Assembly (NCBI GenBank): GCA_965247425.1
Contig: OZ252023.1
Location: 3,100,001-3,164,000 of the forward strand
DNA: 64,000 bases
Direction: 5' to 3'
Origin: CAZOZZ01 sp965247425
GTDB lineage: Bacteria; Acidobacteriota; Terriglobia; 20CM-2-55-15
Notes under the pieces: model-generated
What the model saw: only the letters and a program-made list of their open reading frames with translations
What the model was told of the DNA's origin: nothing
The model's database searches: none
In this document: one piece after another, positions 24,491 to 33,281 of the stretch
Layout of the letters: each line of letters starts with the position of its first letter
How positions within the stretch are numbered: position 1 is the first letter of the stretch
Program-made: the position numbers and the translations under genes

Positions 24491-26041
24491 CTATCTGCGG
24501 ATCGACTTGAGAAGGACGTCCCGACATCTCACGAACTCAGCCTCCACCTCCCAGGCGGAGAAATCGAGGATCGGGTAGAGATCCACGATATCGGGTTTGA
24601 TGTCGTTTTGCGTCACGAAGGATTGGATTGGCTCGATATCGCAGAGCCTGATCGGGGTGAACCCGTCGGGCTTGTAATAGAGTGCGATCTCGACCTCGCG
24701 TTTCAGCCAAGCGCTCTCCAGACTGCTGTCGGACAGGATCGCGATCGTCCGGTCATGTTCGCGGATCGCCTTGGTCAACTGAACATCGAGATGCTCACCA
24801 ACGGTAAGGTCCATCCGGTCCCAGAACACCCGCACGCCTGCTTCGAGCAGGGCATAGTAAAGCCGCTGAGCAAAGGGTGTGTCCTTGCTGGAATAGGACA
24901 GAAAGCACGTCGCATAGGTGCTGGCGAAGCGCTGGCCGCGTCTGAGATCATCGATCAGGCCGATGGAGACACCGGCGCCGAGCATGAAGCTTTCACTCAC
25001 CTGAAAGCCGGACTTCACCAACGTGCTGAATGAAATTTCCGATGCTATGGAATGCCGTGTGTTCTCCAGTCCCGTCGCGGACGAGAGGTCGGTATCGACA
25101 AACAACGTGCGTCCAAGTTCGGCCTCCGCGAACCGAGAACCGTCGAGCTTCGCGGCAGTGAAATTCGCACCATTCAGGAATGCCTCCTCGAAATCCGCGC
25201 CGCTCAGGTCCGCATGGGTGAGGTCGGCATCCACCAATACGGCGGACCGAAACGACGCGTTCTTCAGGCTCACCCCGCGCAAGTTGGCTTCATCGAATCG
25301 ACACCTGGAAAAATTGATCCCGTCGAGCTTCCGAGGTCCGTGTGCAGTCAGGTATCCGTAATCAAGAAGAGTTTGCGTATGCAAATCACCTTTCCATGGC
25401 TGAGGATCTCCACGCAGGTCGGCACCGGCGAAGCTGAGCATGACTTCGGGGAACTTTGCGCGAACGGCATTGAAGGTGGCAATCGCTTCCTGATCAACCA
25501 GATCGTAAAGCAGTTGCTGCGCTTGCCTTTCCGGGATGTCGATCTGGTCCAGATCGAGCTCAATGCTTGTGATCATGAAAGACCAGATTGTCTGCTCCGA
25601 TGATTTGCTGATGAGGCCCAGCCCGCCCAGGTGGTCAACCACAAGTGCCAGGAAGTTGCGCGCCTCCTCATCCGACAGGGCAAACGTGCCTGCCTGGATG
25701 AACTCGTCCAGCCCGGTCTTCTCGGCCAGTTCCTGGAAGGCCTCTTGCGCATAGGGACGGTCGAGGGCGATGCCGGGATTCGCCCAGGCCCATTGATAGG
25801 TCCGGGAGTCGGTTCCAAAGCTGCAGAGCGGCACCGTCGCAACCTGGATCAGCGCCCTCTCCTGACTCAGGTAAAGCGCGCGGCCCGTTTCGAAATCCAA
25901 CCCCATGTCCCGAAACAGACGCGGAGACATGTCAGCCTGAAGCCTGGACACCTTATCCAAAGCGCTTTGGAACATCGCAGACGCGTCAGTATCGGACATG
26001 TCCTCCATCTCAATGGCAAACAGTGGCTCAATTTCGGACAC
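24491..26041 (-). CDS. DUF6882-like / pentapeptide-repeat / TIR protein
   Basis: 516 residues with three parts. Residues about 45-200 contain FETGRALYLSQERALIQVAT and YQWAWANPG, resembling DUF6882. Residues about 235-335 are pentapeptide repeats of the A(D/N)LxX type (FDEANLRGVSLKNASFRSA, then VDADLTHADLSGADFEEAF). The C-terminus, about residues 385-516, is a TIR domain: TCFLSYSSKDTPFAQRLYYA, VRVFWDRMDLTVGEHL, IAILSDSSLESAWLKREVE, with the Glu of the SxxWxxxE region that serves as NADase catalytic residue in active TIRs. Bacterial TIR effectors often deplete NAD during phage defence, so a sensor-scaffold-effector defence protein is a reasonable hypothesis. It stands alone, with no recognisable defence partner next to it. 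Confidence 0.8.
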   Translation of the reverse strand: MSEIEPLFAIEMEDMSDTDASAMFQSALDKVSRLQADMSPRLFRDMGLDFETGRALYLSQERALIQVATVPLCSFGTDSRTYQWAWANPGIALDRPYAQEAFQELAEKTGLDEFIQAGTFALSDEEARNFLALVVDHLGGLGLISKSSEQTIWSFMITSIELDLDQIDIPERQAQQLLYDLVDQEAIATFNAVRAKFPEVMLSFAGADLRGDPQPWKGDLHTQTLLDYGYLTAHGPRKLDGINFSRCRFDEANLRGVSLKNASFRSAVLVDADLTHADLSGADFEEAFLNGANFTAAKLDGSRFAEAELGRTLFVDTDLSSATGLENTRHSIASEISFSTLVKSGFQVSESFMLGAGVSIGLIDDLRRGQRFASTYATCFLSYSSKDTPFAQRLYYALLEAGVRVFWDRMDLTVGEHLDVQLTKAIREHDRTIAILSDSSLESAWLKREVEIALYYKPDGFTPIRLCDIEPIQSFVTQNDIKPDIVDLYPILDFSAWEVEAEFVRCRDVLLKSIRR

Positions 26042-26167
26042 GACCCACGGCGCTCAACTTGACAGCGTCTGAGATGTCGAAGGGCCCTACTGTTTGATTA
26101 GTTCGCGGTTGACACCAGATCCAACCAGATCATAGGCGCATGCTGACGCCATCCCTTCCTCTAATCC

Positions 26168-27229
26168 TCACTCTGCGGTTACGTTGACTTCAGCCACGCC
26201 AAAAACCCGATCACCGGCAAGTCGAAAGACCACTTCATACCGGCCAGGTGGAATCTCGTCAGTTTCTGAACGATATCCATCCCAGACCCTGAATCCCATG
26301 TCGTGCGCAACGATCTCGATCTCGCGGGAAGTGCGAATCTCTTCACCGTCTCGTTTCCACTGCAAACTAACGTTAATGGGCAGTCTCGACGGCGCAAAGA
26401 CCTCTACGAGTATGAAAATCACCCCTCGTAAGTCCCCCGAGGTCACATTGGACCCGAGGCGGTCGGCCGGGACGAGGGTAGCCCGGTCGATGTTTGACGT
26501 GAAGATCGCATTCTTGAGGCGTAGCGGCACCGGAGGCACTAATCGGGGGATGCCGATCACCAGCCCGAGGAAGAGTGCAGCCAGCAGACCGACCCAAAGT
26601 CTGTCAGAACGGCCGGTCAGCGAACCACGAAGGGCCAGCGGTATTGCGCTCCCCACAGCAACAAGCGCAGCGAGCGGAGTTCCGAAGGCTGGATCGATCG
26701 GGAACAGGATGGGGAGCATCAGGTTGATCGCTGCAAACGTTACAGTCGCAAAGTAGACCATTCCGAACAAAGGGCGAGTCCGAAGCCATCGGTCGAACAC
26801 CAGATCGACGCACGCCAGGGCAGCTAATCCGACCAGCAGAGCGGAGAAAACAACGTTCGGTGATCGGACGACCGTCGAATACCAATAGAAAGGCAGCATG
26901 AAGAAAAGCGTTTGCTGGTACATGACACGTGTCAGATAGGATCCGACCTCCCTGTGAAGGCCGGTCTGCCCAGCCTTATCGGACGAACCGTTGTCATCGA
27001 CGATAGCTCGGCTGAATAAGAGGGTCGACACCCAGGTCAGAATCAAAAACAGAACGACCCAAGGAACGAATCCGTACTGCTCCTGTGCGAGGTATATGAC
27101 GCCCCCGCCGACTGCTAAGGCCCAAATCGAATGGAGGGACCAAAAGAGCGTCCGGTGACGTACCCAGAAACGGCGAACCCGGTCGCCTGCCGAAGGGGGT
27201 GGACTCTGTGATGCGAGGATTTTGGGCAT
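26168..27229 (-). CDS. DUF5924/DUF2914 membrane protein
   Basis: 353 residues. The N-terminal two thirds hold about eight hydrophobic helices (first at 29-49, ALAVGGGVIYLAQ), broken by soluble loops such as the one near residues 78-95. The C-terminal 110 residues are a soluble beta-rich domain ending GRYEVVFRLAGDRVFGVAEV, the pattern of DUF2914, which often follows DUF5924. The soluble domain probably faces the periplasm. Function unknown. It begins 88 bases downstream of the PEP-mutase-like stop on the same strand, so the two may be co-transcribed. The 126 bases between its stop (26168) and the TIR-protein start (26041) show nothing clear. Confidence 0.7.
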   Translation of the reverse strand: MPKILASQSPPPSAGDRVRRFWVRHRTLFWSLHSIWALAVGGGVIYLAQEQYGFVPWVVLFLILTWVSTLLFSRAIVDDNGSSDKAGQTGLHREVGSYLTRVMYQQTLFFMLPFYWYSTVVRSPNVVFSALLVGLAALACVDLVFDRWLRTRPLFGMVYFATVTFAAINLMLPILFPIDPAFGTPLAALVAVGSAIPLALRGSLTGRSDRLWVGLLAALFLGLVIGIPRLVPPVPLRLKNAIFTSNIDRATLVPADRLGSNVTSGDLRGVIFILVEVFAPSRLPINVSLQWKRDGEEIRTSREIEIVAHDMGFRVWDGYRSETDEIPPGRYEVVFRLAGDRVFGVAEVNVTAE

Positions 27230-27317
27230 TCGTTGGTTGAGAGACCCGGGAGGAGGTGCAGCCCGATGCGGAGGTCAACATAAACCGACCCCATCAGCAT
27301 CTGCACACCGACCTTCG

Positions 27318-28277
27318 TTACCGCCTCGTCAGCATGCGGTTTACATCCCGAGGGAGGCTACGCTCGCCCAGGTTCGCGACTCTCCCGGTGCTCTTCAGTT
27401 CTCCAAGGGCCTGATGCGCGGCCCCCAGAGCGACATTCAGGGCATGTCCGACGTACAGGCCGAGACTGATCCTATTTTTCTTGAGGTCCGCGGGCGGCGT
27501 ATCGTTCACCGTACTCATCAGCGGCCGCTTGACGAACTCGGAAGCACGAGGGTATTCGTCCATCCCCAGGCCTGCGAAGTACAGCGTGTCCGCCCCAGCT
27601 TCGGCATAGGCAGCGCCGCGATCGAGGGCCTCTTCGATCGACGTGCCGAGTGATACGGCGTCGCATCGGGCCATGATCACGAGGTCCGGGTCTCGTCGGG
27701 CATCCAAGGCCGCCCGAATCTTGTCGGTCATCAGTTCCACCGATACCAGCCGCCCGCCCGGACCGAGATCACGATCTTCAAACATCACGCAGCCCAGCCC
27801 GGCGCTTTCGAAACCCTGTATTGCGCGATAGGTTTGTTCCGGAGTGCGGCCGGCGTCGTCCGCGTCGGCCAGGACCGGCAGACTTATCGACTGCGCGATG
27901 TGCCCGGCAAAATCTGTCAATTCCGTGAGCGTTACCAGGCCGGTATTCGGAACACCGTACCCGACCAGCGCACAGGCGCTGCCGCCGACCACCACGGCGT
28001 CAAAGCCGTGATGCTCGATCAATCGGGCCGATGGTATGTCGTATGCGCCCGGGGCCATCCCGGGTTCCGGGTCCGCGAGGACCCTTCGAAACCGTGCGCC
28101 GGGTGTCTCGGCGGTGGCTGCCTGAAACTCCGGAGGCAGCGTTTCGGCCGAAGCGATGGAAGGACCCGACGCGAGATGGTGCGCGAAGGTCGCCGCGGCG
28201 AGCGCGCTGCCCGACCGAATGAACTTCCGCCTCGACTGTCCGTGCCGCGGTTCTTCCGTCAAATCTTGATTGCTCAC
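27318..28277 (-). CDS. Isocitrate lyase/PEP mutase family protein, exported
   Basis: 319 residues from GTG 28275-28277, chosen because a strong AGGAGGT lies six bases upstream. A longer frame to 28478 exists but has no such site and non-protein-like sequence. The N-terminus has a Tat-like signal (SRRKFIRSGSALAAATFAHH), unusual for this mostly cytoplasmic family. The TIM-barrel core shows LADADDAGRTPEQTY, CVMFEDRDLGPGG and VIMARCDA, corresponding to the metal and substrate loops of PEP mutase/isocitrate lyase enzymes that break or form C-C or C-P bonds next to a carboxylate. The strict Cys of isocitrate lyase is not evident, so the substrate is unknown. The 283 bases upstream, to the oxidoreductase stop at 28561, hold no gene I can support. 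Confidence 0.8.
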   Translation of the reverse strand: MSNQDLTEEPRHGQSRRKFIRSGSALAAATFAHHLASGPSIASAETLPPEFQAATAETPGARFRRVLADPEPGMAPGAYDIPSARLIEHHGFDAVVVGGSACALVGYGVPNTGLVTLTELTDFAGHIAQSISLPVLADADDAGRTPEQTYRAIQGFESAGLGCVMFEDRDLGPGGRLVSVELMTDKIRAALDARRDPDLVIMARCDAVSLGTSIEEALDRGAAYAEAGADTLYFAGLGMDEYPRASEFVKRPLMSTVNDTPPADLKKNRISLGLYVGHALNVALGAAHQALGELKSTGRVANLGERSLPRDVNRMLTRR

Positions 28278-28560
28278 TCTTACCTCCTGAAACTCCTGTT
28301 GGGCGATTAATTTCCTGGAACAGCCGTTGAGGGCCATCAAGCTGGATTGGCTGTCTTCAAGGGACCTCAACTTCGCACACTCACGACTGAAACCGAGCAC
28401 TCGGTCCTCTTGCCCGTGTCCATACGAACTCCCTGGCACCTTCCAGGTTCTGCGGTTTTGTGGGAGCCAAGTATCCACTGTCGCCGGTCCAAAATAAAGA
28501 GCTTTTCCGGACCGATTGGGACGGTTGGAACTGCTTTCGGATCACCTTGCCGACAGGGGC

Positions 28561-30174
28561 TCAGCTTGACAATGTCGCGAGCAGAGCTTCCGCGGCCCGG
28601 ACTCCGTCAACGGCGGCGCTGATGATGCCACCCGCGTAGCCGGCACCCTCCCCCACCGGGTAGAGTCCCTCGACGCCGGTCGACATCATTTGAGCCGTTC
28701 TGGGAATTCGGATGGGAGAGCTGGTACGGCTTTCAACGCCAAACAGGTTCGCTTCCTCAGAGCTATAACCTTTCAATCTGTGGTCGAAGGCACGCAGTCC
28801 GGCAGCCAGGGGATCGGCGACCCAGTCGGGGAGCAGGGCTCTCAGGTCGGCGGGCTCGATGCCCGGAAGAAAGTTGGTGGCGGCGAGTTTCCCGGTGGCT
28901 TTTCCTGCAACGAAATCAGACACACGCATCGCCGGAGCGAAGTACGGATTCCGAACAGCCTTGAATGCCTCTTCTTCGAGGTCGCGTTGAAAAGCGATAC
29001 CTCGTAGCGGGGAGTCGCCGTAGCCGTGTGCCAGGAGATCCTCGGGCGAGACCTGGACGACGACGCCGGAATTGGCAAAGCGCGCCGAGCGCGTGGAGTT
29101 GCTCATGCCGTTGACCACCATCCGCCCGGGCTCGGTCGGACTCGGCACGATGAATCCGCCGGGGCACATGCAAAAGGAATACACGCCGCGCCCGTCTTCC
29201 TGATGCGTCAAAGCGTATGCCGCGGCGCCGACCAGTTTCGCGGCCTCAGGGTTCCCGTACTGTGCGCGATCGATGAACTCCTGGTCGTGTTCGGCCCGAA
29301 CTCCGACGGCAAACGGCTTGGCCTCTATGGGCACTCCGTCGCGTTCGAGGCCTTCGAGCGTGTCGCGCGCCGAGTGCCCGATCGCCAGGATCACTGCCGC
29401 GGCCGGAATTCCCTCGCCCGAGGCGAGTCGAACGCCCACTGCTGCTCCGTCTCGCAACAGCAAGCGATCGACGCGGGACTCGAAACGAAACTCACCGCCT
29501 CGCTCGATCACCCGTTCACGGAGATTCTTGATAATGGCGACAAGCTTGTCGGTGCCCAGATGGGGGTGGGCGGCGGTGAGGATCCTCTCGGGCGCACCGA
29601 ATTCAACCAGACGCTTGATGACCCAACGCGCGAACGGGTGCTTGGTCCGCGTATAGAGCTTGCCGTCGGTATAGGCGCCTGCTCCGCCCTCGCCGAAGCA
29701 AACGTTGCTCTCCGGATCCAGTGTTCCTTTTGCCCGCAGAACACCGATGTCCTTCATGCGAGCCTCGACCTTGCGGCCGCGTTCAAGGATGACCATCCTG
29801 ACTCCGCGCTCGGCCAGGCACAGCGCGGCAAAGAGGCCGGCGGGTCCGGCACCGACGACGGCGATCCGTTCGGGCAACCGGTGCGGCGTGGAATCGTAAA
29901 ATGCCGGATTCGGGATGTCGAGCGCCGATCGTTCAATCGCACGGACGCCACGCGGCAGGGGCGAATTCAGGATTTCAGGAGACTCAAACTCAACACGCAG
30001 GCTGTAGTACAAATGGGGCTTCTTGCGCGCATCGACGGCTTCACGTACGACTCGCGGGCGGACGAGAAACCGTCGGGGAATTCGGATTTCTTTCGCCAGC
30101 CTGGCGGCGAGATGTTCGCGGTCGAAATCCAATGGCACCCGAAGCTCATCGACCCGGTAGAGTTGGCCCACCAT
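28561..30174 (-). CDS. FAD-dependent oxidoreductase (COG2509-like)
   Basis: 537 residues. An N-terminal domain of about 95 residues with basic patches (RIPRRFLVRPRVVREAVDAR) precedes a Rossmann FAD-binding motif, AVVGAGPAGLFAALCLAERG. Next are LERGRKVEARMKD, FGEGGAGAYTDGKL, and a C-terminal FAD contact, GVEGLYPVGEGAGYAGGI. This architecture matches the COG2509 family of uncharacterised FAD-dependent dehydrogenases found in many bacteria. It is predicted cytosolic; no substrate can be assigned. It is divergent from the VOC gene at 30358 across a 183-base gap. Confidence 0.82.
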   Translation of the reverse strand: MVGQLYRVDELRVPLDFDREHLAARLAKEIRIPRRFLVRPRVVREAVDARKKPHLYYSLRVEFESPEILNSPLPRGVRAIERSALDIPNPAFYDSTPHRLPERIAVVGAGPAGLFAALCLAERGVRMVILERGRKVEARMKDIGVLRAKGTLDPESNVCFGEGGAGAYTDGKLYTRTKHPFARWVIKRLVEFGAPERILTAAHPHLGTDKLVAIIKNLRERVIERGGEFRFESRVDRLLLRDGAAVGVRLASGEGIPAAAVILAIGHSARDTLEGLERDGVPIEAKPFAVGVRAEHDQEFIDRAQYGNPEAAKLVGAAAYALTHQEDGRGVYSFCMCPGGFIVPSPTEPGRMVVNGMSNSTRSARFANSGVVVQVSPEDLLAHGYGDSPLRGIAFQRDLEEEAFKAVRNPYFAPAMRVSDFVAGKATGKLAATNFLPGIEPADLRALLPDWVADPLAAGLRAFDHRLKGYSSEEANLFGVESRTSSPIRIPRTAQMMSTGVEGLYPVGEGAGYAGGIISAAVDGVRAAEALLATLSS

Positions 30175-30357
30175 GTTCCCAGATTAGCCTCAATGTCTTG
30201 CGGGTCCAAGAGGCAGACGAAATAAGGGGTCACCCAGAGTCATGATGGGATGCGGTACTTTTTGTGAAGTACCGGCTTTCGCGGTGTTTCACAATGTCCG
30301 GGCCCGCGCTTCCCTCACTATGTATCCTGTAAATGGCCATCGGAGGTGGGCCAGGAC

Positions 30358-30723
30358 ATGGCTACAGTCAGATACATCGTCGATGACGTGGAGGCGGCGA
30401 TCGCCTTCTATACCGGCCTGCTTGGGTTCGAACTCAAGCAGCGTTTCGGGTCCGCGATCGGCATCCTCACGAAAGACGACCTCGAGCTGTGGGTCGCCGG
30501 ACCGCCGGCGTCGGCACAGCGGCCGATGCCGGACGGCAGCCAACCCGCGCCCGGCGGATGGAATCGGTTCGTCGTCCGCGTTGAGGACATCACGGCAACC
30601 GTCGCCGCTCTAACAGAGGCAGGCGCGAAATTCCGAAACGAGATCATCTCCGGACCGGGTGGGCAGCAGATCCTGGTCGAAGACCCGTCCGGTAACCCTA
30701 TCGAAGTCTTCCAGCCGGGCTAG
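30358..30723 (+). CDS. VOC-superfamily (glyoxalase-like) protein
   Basis: 121 residues from ATG 30358, ten bases after a GGAGGT ribosome-binding site at 30342-30347. A GTG at 30346 overlaps that site and was rejected. Two beta-alpha-beta-beta-beta modules are visible: VRYIVDDVEAAIAFYTGLLG at the start and FVVRVEDITATVAALTEAG in the second half, ending QQILVEDPSGNPIEVFQP, with the typical terminal Glu metal ligand. VOC proteins include glyoxalase, dioxygenase and antibiotic-binding relatives. The substrate here is unknown. Confidence 0.82.
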   Translation: MATVRYIVDDVEAAIAFYTGLLGFELKQRFGSAIGILTKDDLELWVAGPPASAQRPMPDGSQPAPGGWNRFVVRVEDITATVAALTEAGAKFRNEIISGPGGQQILVEDPSGNPIEVFQPG

Positions 30724-30825
30724 GAGCCTAGCATCGGAAGAAGTTGGGAACAAGGCCGTGAACTCAGACAAACGGTTTGGACGACCGCTTGCAACGCCGG
30801 GCAGTTCGATATAGAGTCTCGGGTC

Positions 30826-31758
30826 ATGAAATCAACTCCTTCCACCCCCCGCGTCCGTTCGTGTTTTGGACTGTCCACATTCGTCGCACTGATCGTCGTG
30901 TGCCTGGCCGGTACGGGTTGCGCCCCAGATGAAGTGGAGCCGCAACCGACGGTTGAGGAACCCGATACCGGCGCCGCTCTGGCCGACGCTCTAAGCTTCC
31001 ACGCTTCGTTCGACGGTCCCGACGCGGGGTTCGGAGCCGGAGACCGCAGCATCTATTCGGCTCCTTCCTATGACGAGGCGGACGACCCCACGCCGGGCAT
31101 CCACGTAACGGATGTCGCGATCGCGGCAGAAGCGGGCCGGTTCGGCAATGCGCTCCAGTTCGGCAGCCGAAACACCGAGGCGCTCTTTTTCAAGGCCAAG
31201 GACAACGTTCCCTATTCGGAGACGAGCATGTCCGGGACCGTCTCGTTCTGGCTCAGCCTCGATCCCGCAGTGGACCTCGCCCCCGGATTCTGTGATCCGG
31301 TTCAGATCACCGACGTCGCTTACAACGACTCGGCCGTGTGGGTGGACTTCACCAGCGAGAATCCCCGCCAGTTCCGGTTGGGTGTGTTCGGGGACCTGGA
31401 GCTCTGGAACGCGGACAACCTGCCGCCGGCCGAAAATCCTGACTTTAACGACCGTCTTGTTGTGGTCCAGGAGCCACCTTTCGCCAGCGGGCAGTGGACC
31501 CACGTGGTCATCGCCTACTCCGACTTGAACTCACCAGGCGGCGGTAGCGCCAGACTCTACCTGGACGCCGAAGTCCAGGGCACGAGCGGGAGCATCACGG
31601 AGGCGTTCACCTGGGACATCGAAAAAGCGGCCATCCGGGTGGGAGTCAACTACATCGGGCTCTACGACGAACTCGCCATCTTCAACCGTGCCTTGACTGA
31701 CGAGGAAGTGGTCGCACTCCACGAACTCGAGACCGGGGTTGCGGCGCTCTACCAGTAG
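30826..31758 (+). CDS. LamG-domain lipoprotein
   Basis: 310 residues with a lipoprotein signal: hydrophobic TFVALIVVCLAGTGC with the lipobox Cys at about residue 32, followed by an acidic Pro/Glu linker. The mature part is a concanavalin-like LamG/LamGL jelly roll: RFGNALQFGS, SMSGTVSFWLSLDP, GQWTHVVIAYSD, YDELAIFNRALTDEEV. Such proteins bind carbohydrates or mediate contacts at the cell surface. Its ligand is unknown. Convergent with the MFS gene (stop at 31792), only 33 bases away with no evident hairpin. Confidence 0.82.
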   Translation: MKSTPSTPRVRSCFGLSTFVALIVVCLAGTGCAPDEVEPQPTVEEPDTGAALADALSFHASFDGPDAGFGAGDRSIYSAPSYDEADDPTPGIHVTDVAIAAEAGRFGNALQFGSRNTEALFFKAKDNVPYSETSMSGTVSFWLSLDPAVDLAPGFCDPVQITDVAYNDSAVWVDFTSENPRQFRLGVFGDLELWNADNLPPAENPDFNDRLVVVQEPPFASGQWTHVVIAYSDLNSPGGGSARLYLDAEVQGTSGSITEAFTWDIEKAAIRVGVNYIGLYDELAIFNRALTDEEVVALHELETGVAALYQ

Positions 31759-31791
31759 AAGACCGGCACGCCAGAGCATCGTGGACGGCGG

Positions 31792-33021
31792 CTAACCCTC
31801 GTACGTCAACAGTCCATCCGGATGACGATCGATCTTCCGCGCACCGCTCCGGAGGACGAGTCCCCCCACCCCCACCGGCACCGCCGTCAGGGCGATGGCC
31901 AGCTCCAGGCTCGAACCGTCGCTGAGCCAGCCGACGAGATAGGGTGAGGCCGCATCTCCGAACATGTGGCTGAGAAGGACGCCGATCGCCACGGCCGTGG
32001 CTCGAAGGCCCGGCGGCACGCAACCCACCAGCGATGCGTTCAGAGGACCGAGTGTGGCACTCAGGAGCGTAGCTGCCATGAACGAGAAGGTCAGGACGGC
32101 TGTCAGTGAACCGAGCCAGGGCATCACGGCAATCAGCGGTGCCGCAGCAAGCATGACGTTACTCGAAACAGTGAAGTAGCCTCCCTGATGCCGCTCGAAC
32201 GCGCGGTCGGCGATCACACCGCCGACCAGCGTACCCAGGATCCCCCCTGCCACGATCACGCTGCCGAAGTAGATCCCCGCGGCCTCGGGAGTCAGGCCCT
32301 GTGTTCGCACGAGGAAGGTCGGCATCCAGAAACCCATGCCACCGAGCGTGAACAGCATCAGCGCGGAGCCCACCGTGTTGAACCGCCAGCCGGGCGTGCC
32401 GAACAGCCGCAACCAACTTTGGAGACCTGACAGCCGGGGGCCCTCTTCGATGTCGTCATCAGTCGCGCCTCGCCGGGGCTCCTCGAGGAGGAGGGCGACG
32501 ATTGCCATCCCGAGACCCGGAGCGCCCGCTATGAAAAAAGCACTCCGCCAGCCAAGCTGCTGCCCCGCGTAGCCACCGAGTATGTACCCCATGGCGCTGC
32601 CCAACGGCACCGACAGGTAAAACCAGGCCAATGCGCGGCCGCGTTGCTCCCGGCCGAACAGGTCCGCGATGATGCCCGGCGCCACCACCGCGTACCCTGC
32701 CTCCCCGACGCCGATCAGAGCCCTGGTCAGGAGCAGCGTCTCGTAGTTCTGCGCCAGGCCGCTCCCGATGGTCGCCAGACTCCACAGCAGCACTCCGCCC
32801 GATACCAGGTACTTTCGGGTCATGCGATCGCCCGCGTATCCGGCAAGCGGGGAGGCAACCAGGAACATGACCATGAACATGCTCCCGAGCAGACCGGCAC
32901 GACCGTCGGAAAGCGCAAAGTCGTCCTTGATCCAGGGTAGAACGGCGCTCAGAACGTAGCGGTCCAGATAGCTGAGAAAGCTGATCAGCGTGAGGGCGAT
33001 CAGCGCGGTTCGTTGGACCAT
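31792..33021 (-). CDS. MFS transporter, Spinster-like
   Basis: 409 residues from ATG 33019-33021 (MVQRTALIALTLISFLSYLDR); the open frame extends to 33183, but that part is polar and not transporter-like. Twelve hydrophobic helices. The first helix with SYLDRYVLSAVLPWI and the loop GYAGDRMTRKYL between helices 2 and 3 fit the MFS signature. LTRALIGVGEAGYAVVAPGIIADLF is characteristic of Spinster-type carriers, which move lipids, sugars or carboxylates by proton antiport. No substrate evidence. Divergent from the TonB receptor. Confidence 0.82.
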   Translation of the reverse strand: MVQRTALIALTLISFLSYLDRYVLSAVLPWIKDDFALSDGRAGLLGSMFMVMFLVASPLAGYAGDRMTRKYLVSGGVLLWSLATIGSGLAQNYETLLLTRALIGVGEAGYAVVAPGIIADLFGREQRGRALAWFYLSVPLGSAMGYILGGYAGQQLGWRSAFFIAGAPGLGMAIVALLLEEPRRGATDDDIEEGPRLSGLQSWLRLFGTPGWRFNTVGSALMLFTLGGMGFWMPTFLVRTQGLTPEAAGIYFGSVIVAGGILGTLVGGVIADRAFERHQGGYFTVSSNVMLAAAPLIAVMPWLGSLTAVLTFSFMAATLLSATLGPLNASLVGCVPPGLRATAVAIGVLLSHMFGDAASPYLVGWLSDGSSLELAIALTAVPVGVGGLVLRSGARKIDRHPDGLLTYEG

Positions 33022-33175
33022 GTTCGTGACCGGAAAGCGTCTCGACTCGTTAAGTACGCTCCGGGGCCGCAGACTCCTGAAGGTTAGGGTTGAACACTCT
33101 GCAGTATAACCCCGGCGGGAATGACCTGCGCGCCCATCGAGCGCAGAACTGGCCGATCTGATATCCTCAACGACA

Positions 33176-33213
33176 ATGTCCACCGAAGGCGACGATGTCC
33201 ACCGAAGGCGATG
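33176..33213 (+). repeat. 19-bp tandem duplication before the receptor gene
   Basis: Two adjacent 19-base units, ATGTCCACCGAAGGCGACG and the same with T at position 18, each containing an ATG. Only the second ATG (33195) is in frame with the receptor. It looks like a recent slippage duplication in the divergent promoter region between the MFS gene and the receptor. Confidence 0.8.
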
Positions 33214-33281
33214 ACCGACTGGAAATGGTGGAACGCCGAGTTGGATCGGTCCTTGATCCAGTGTCGGGGCAAGGCACCGGG

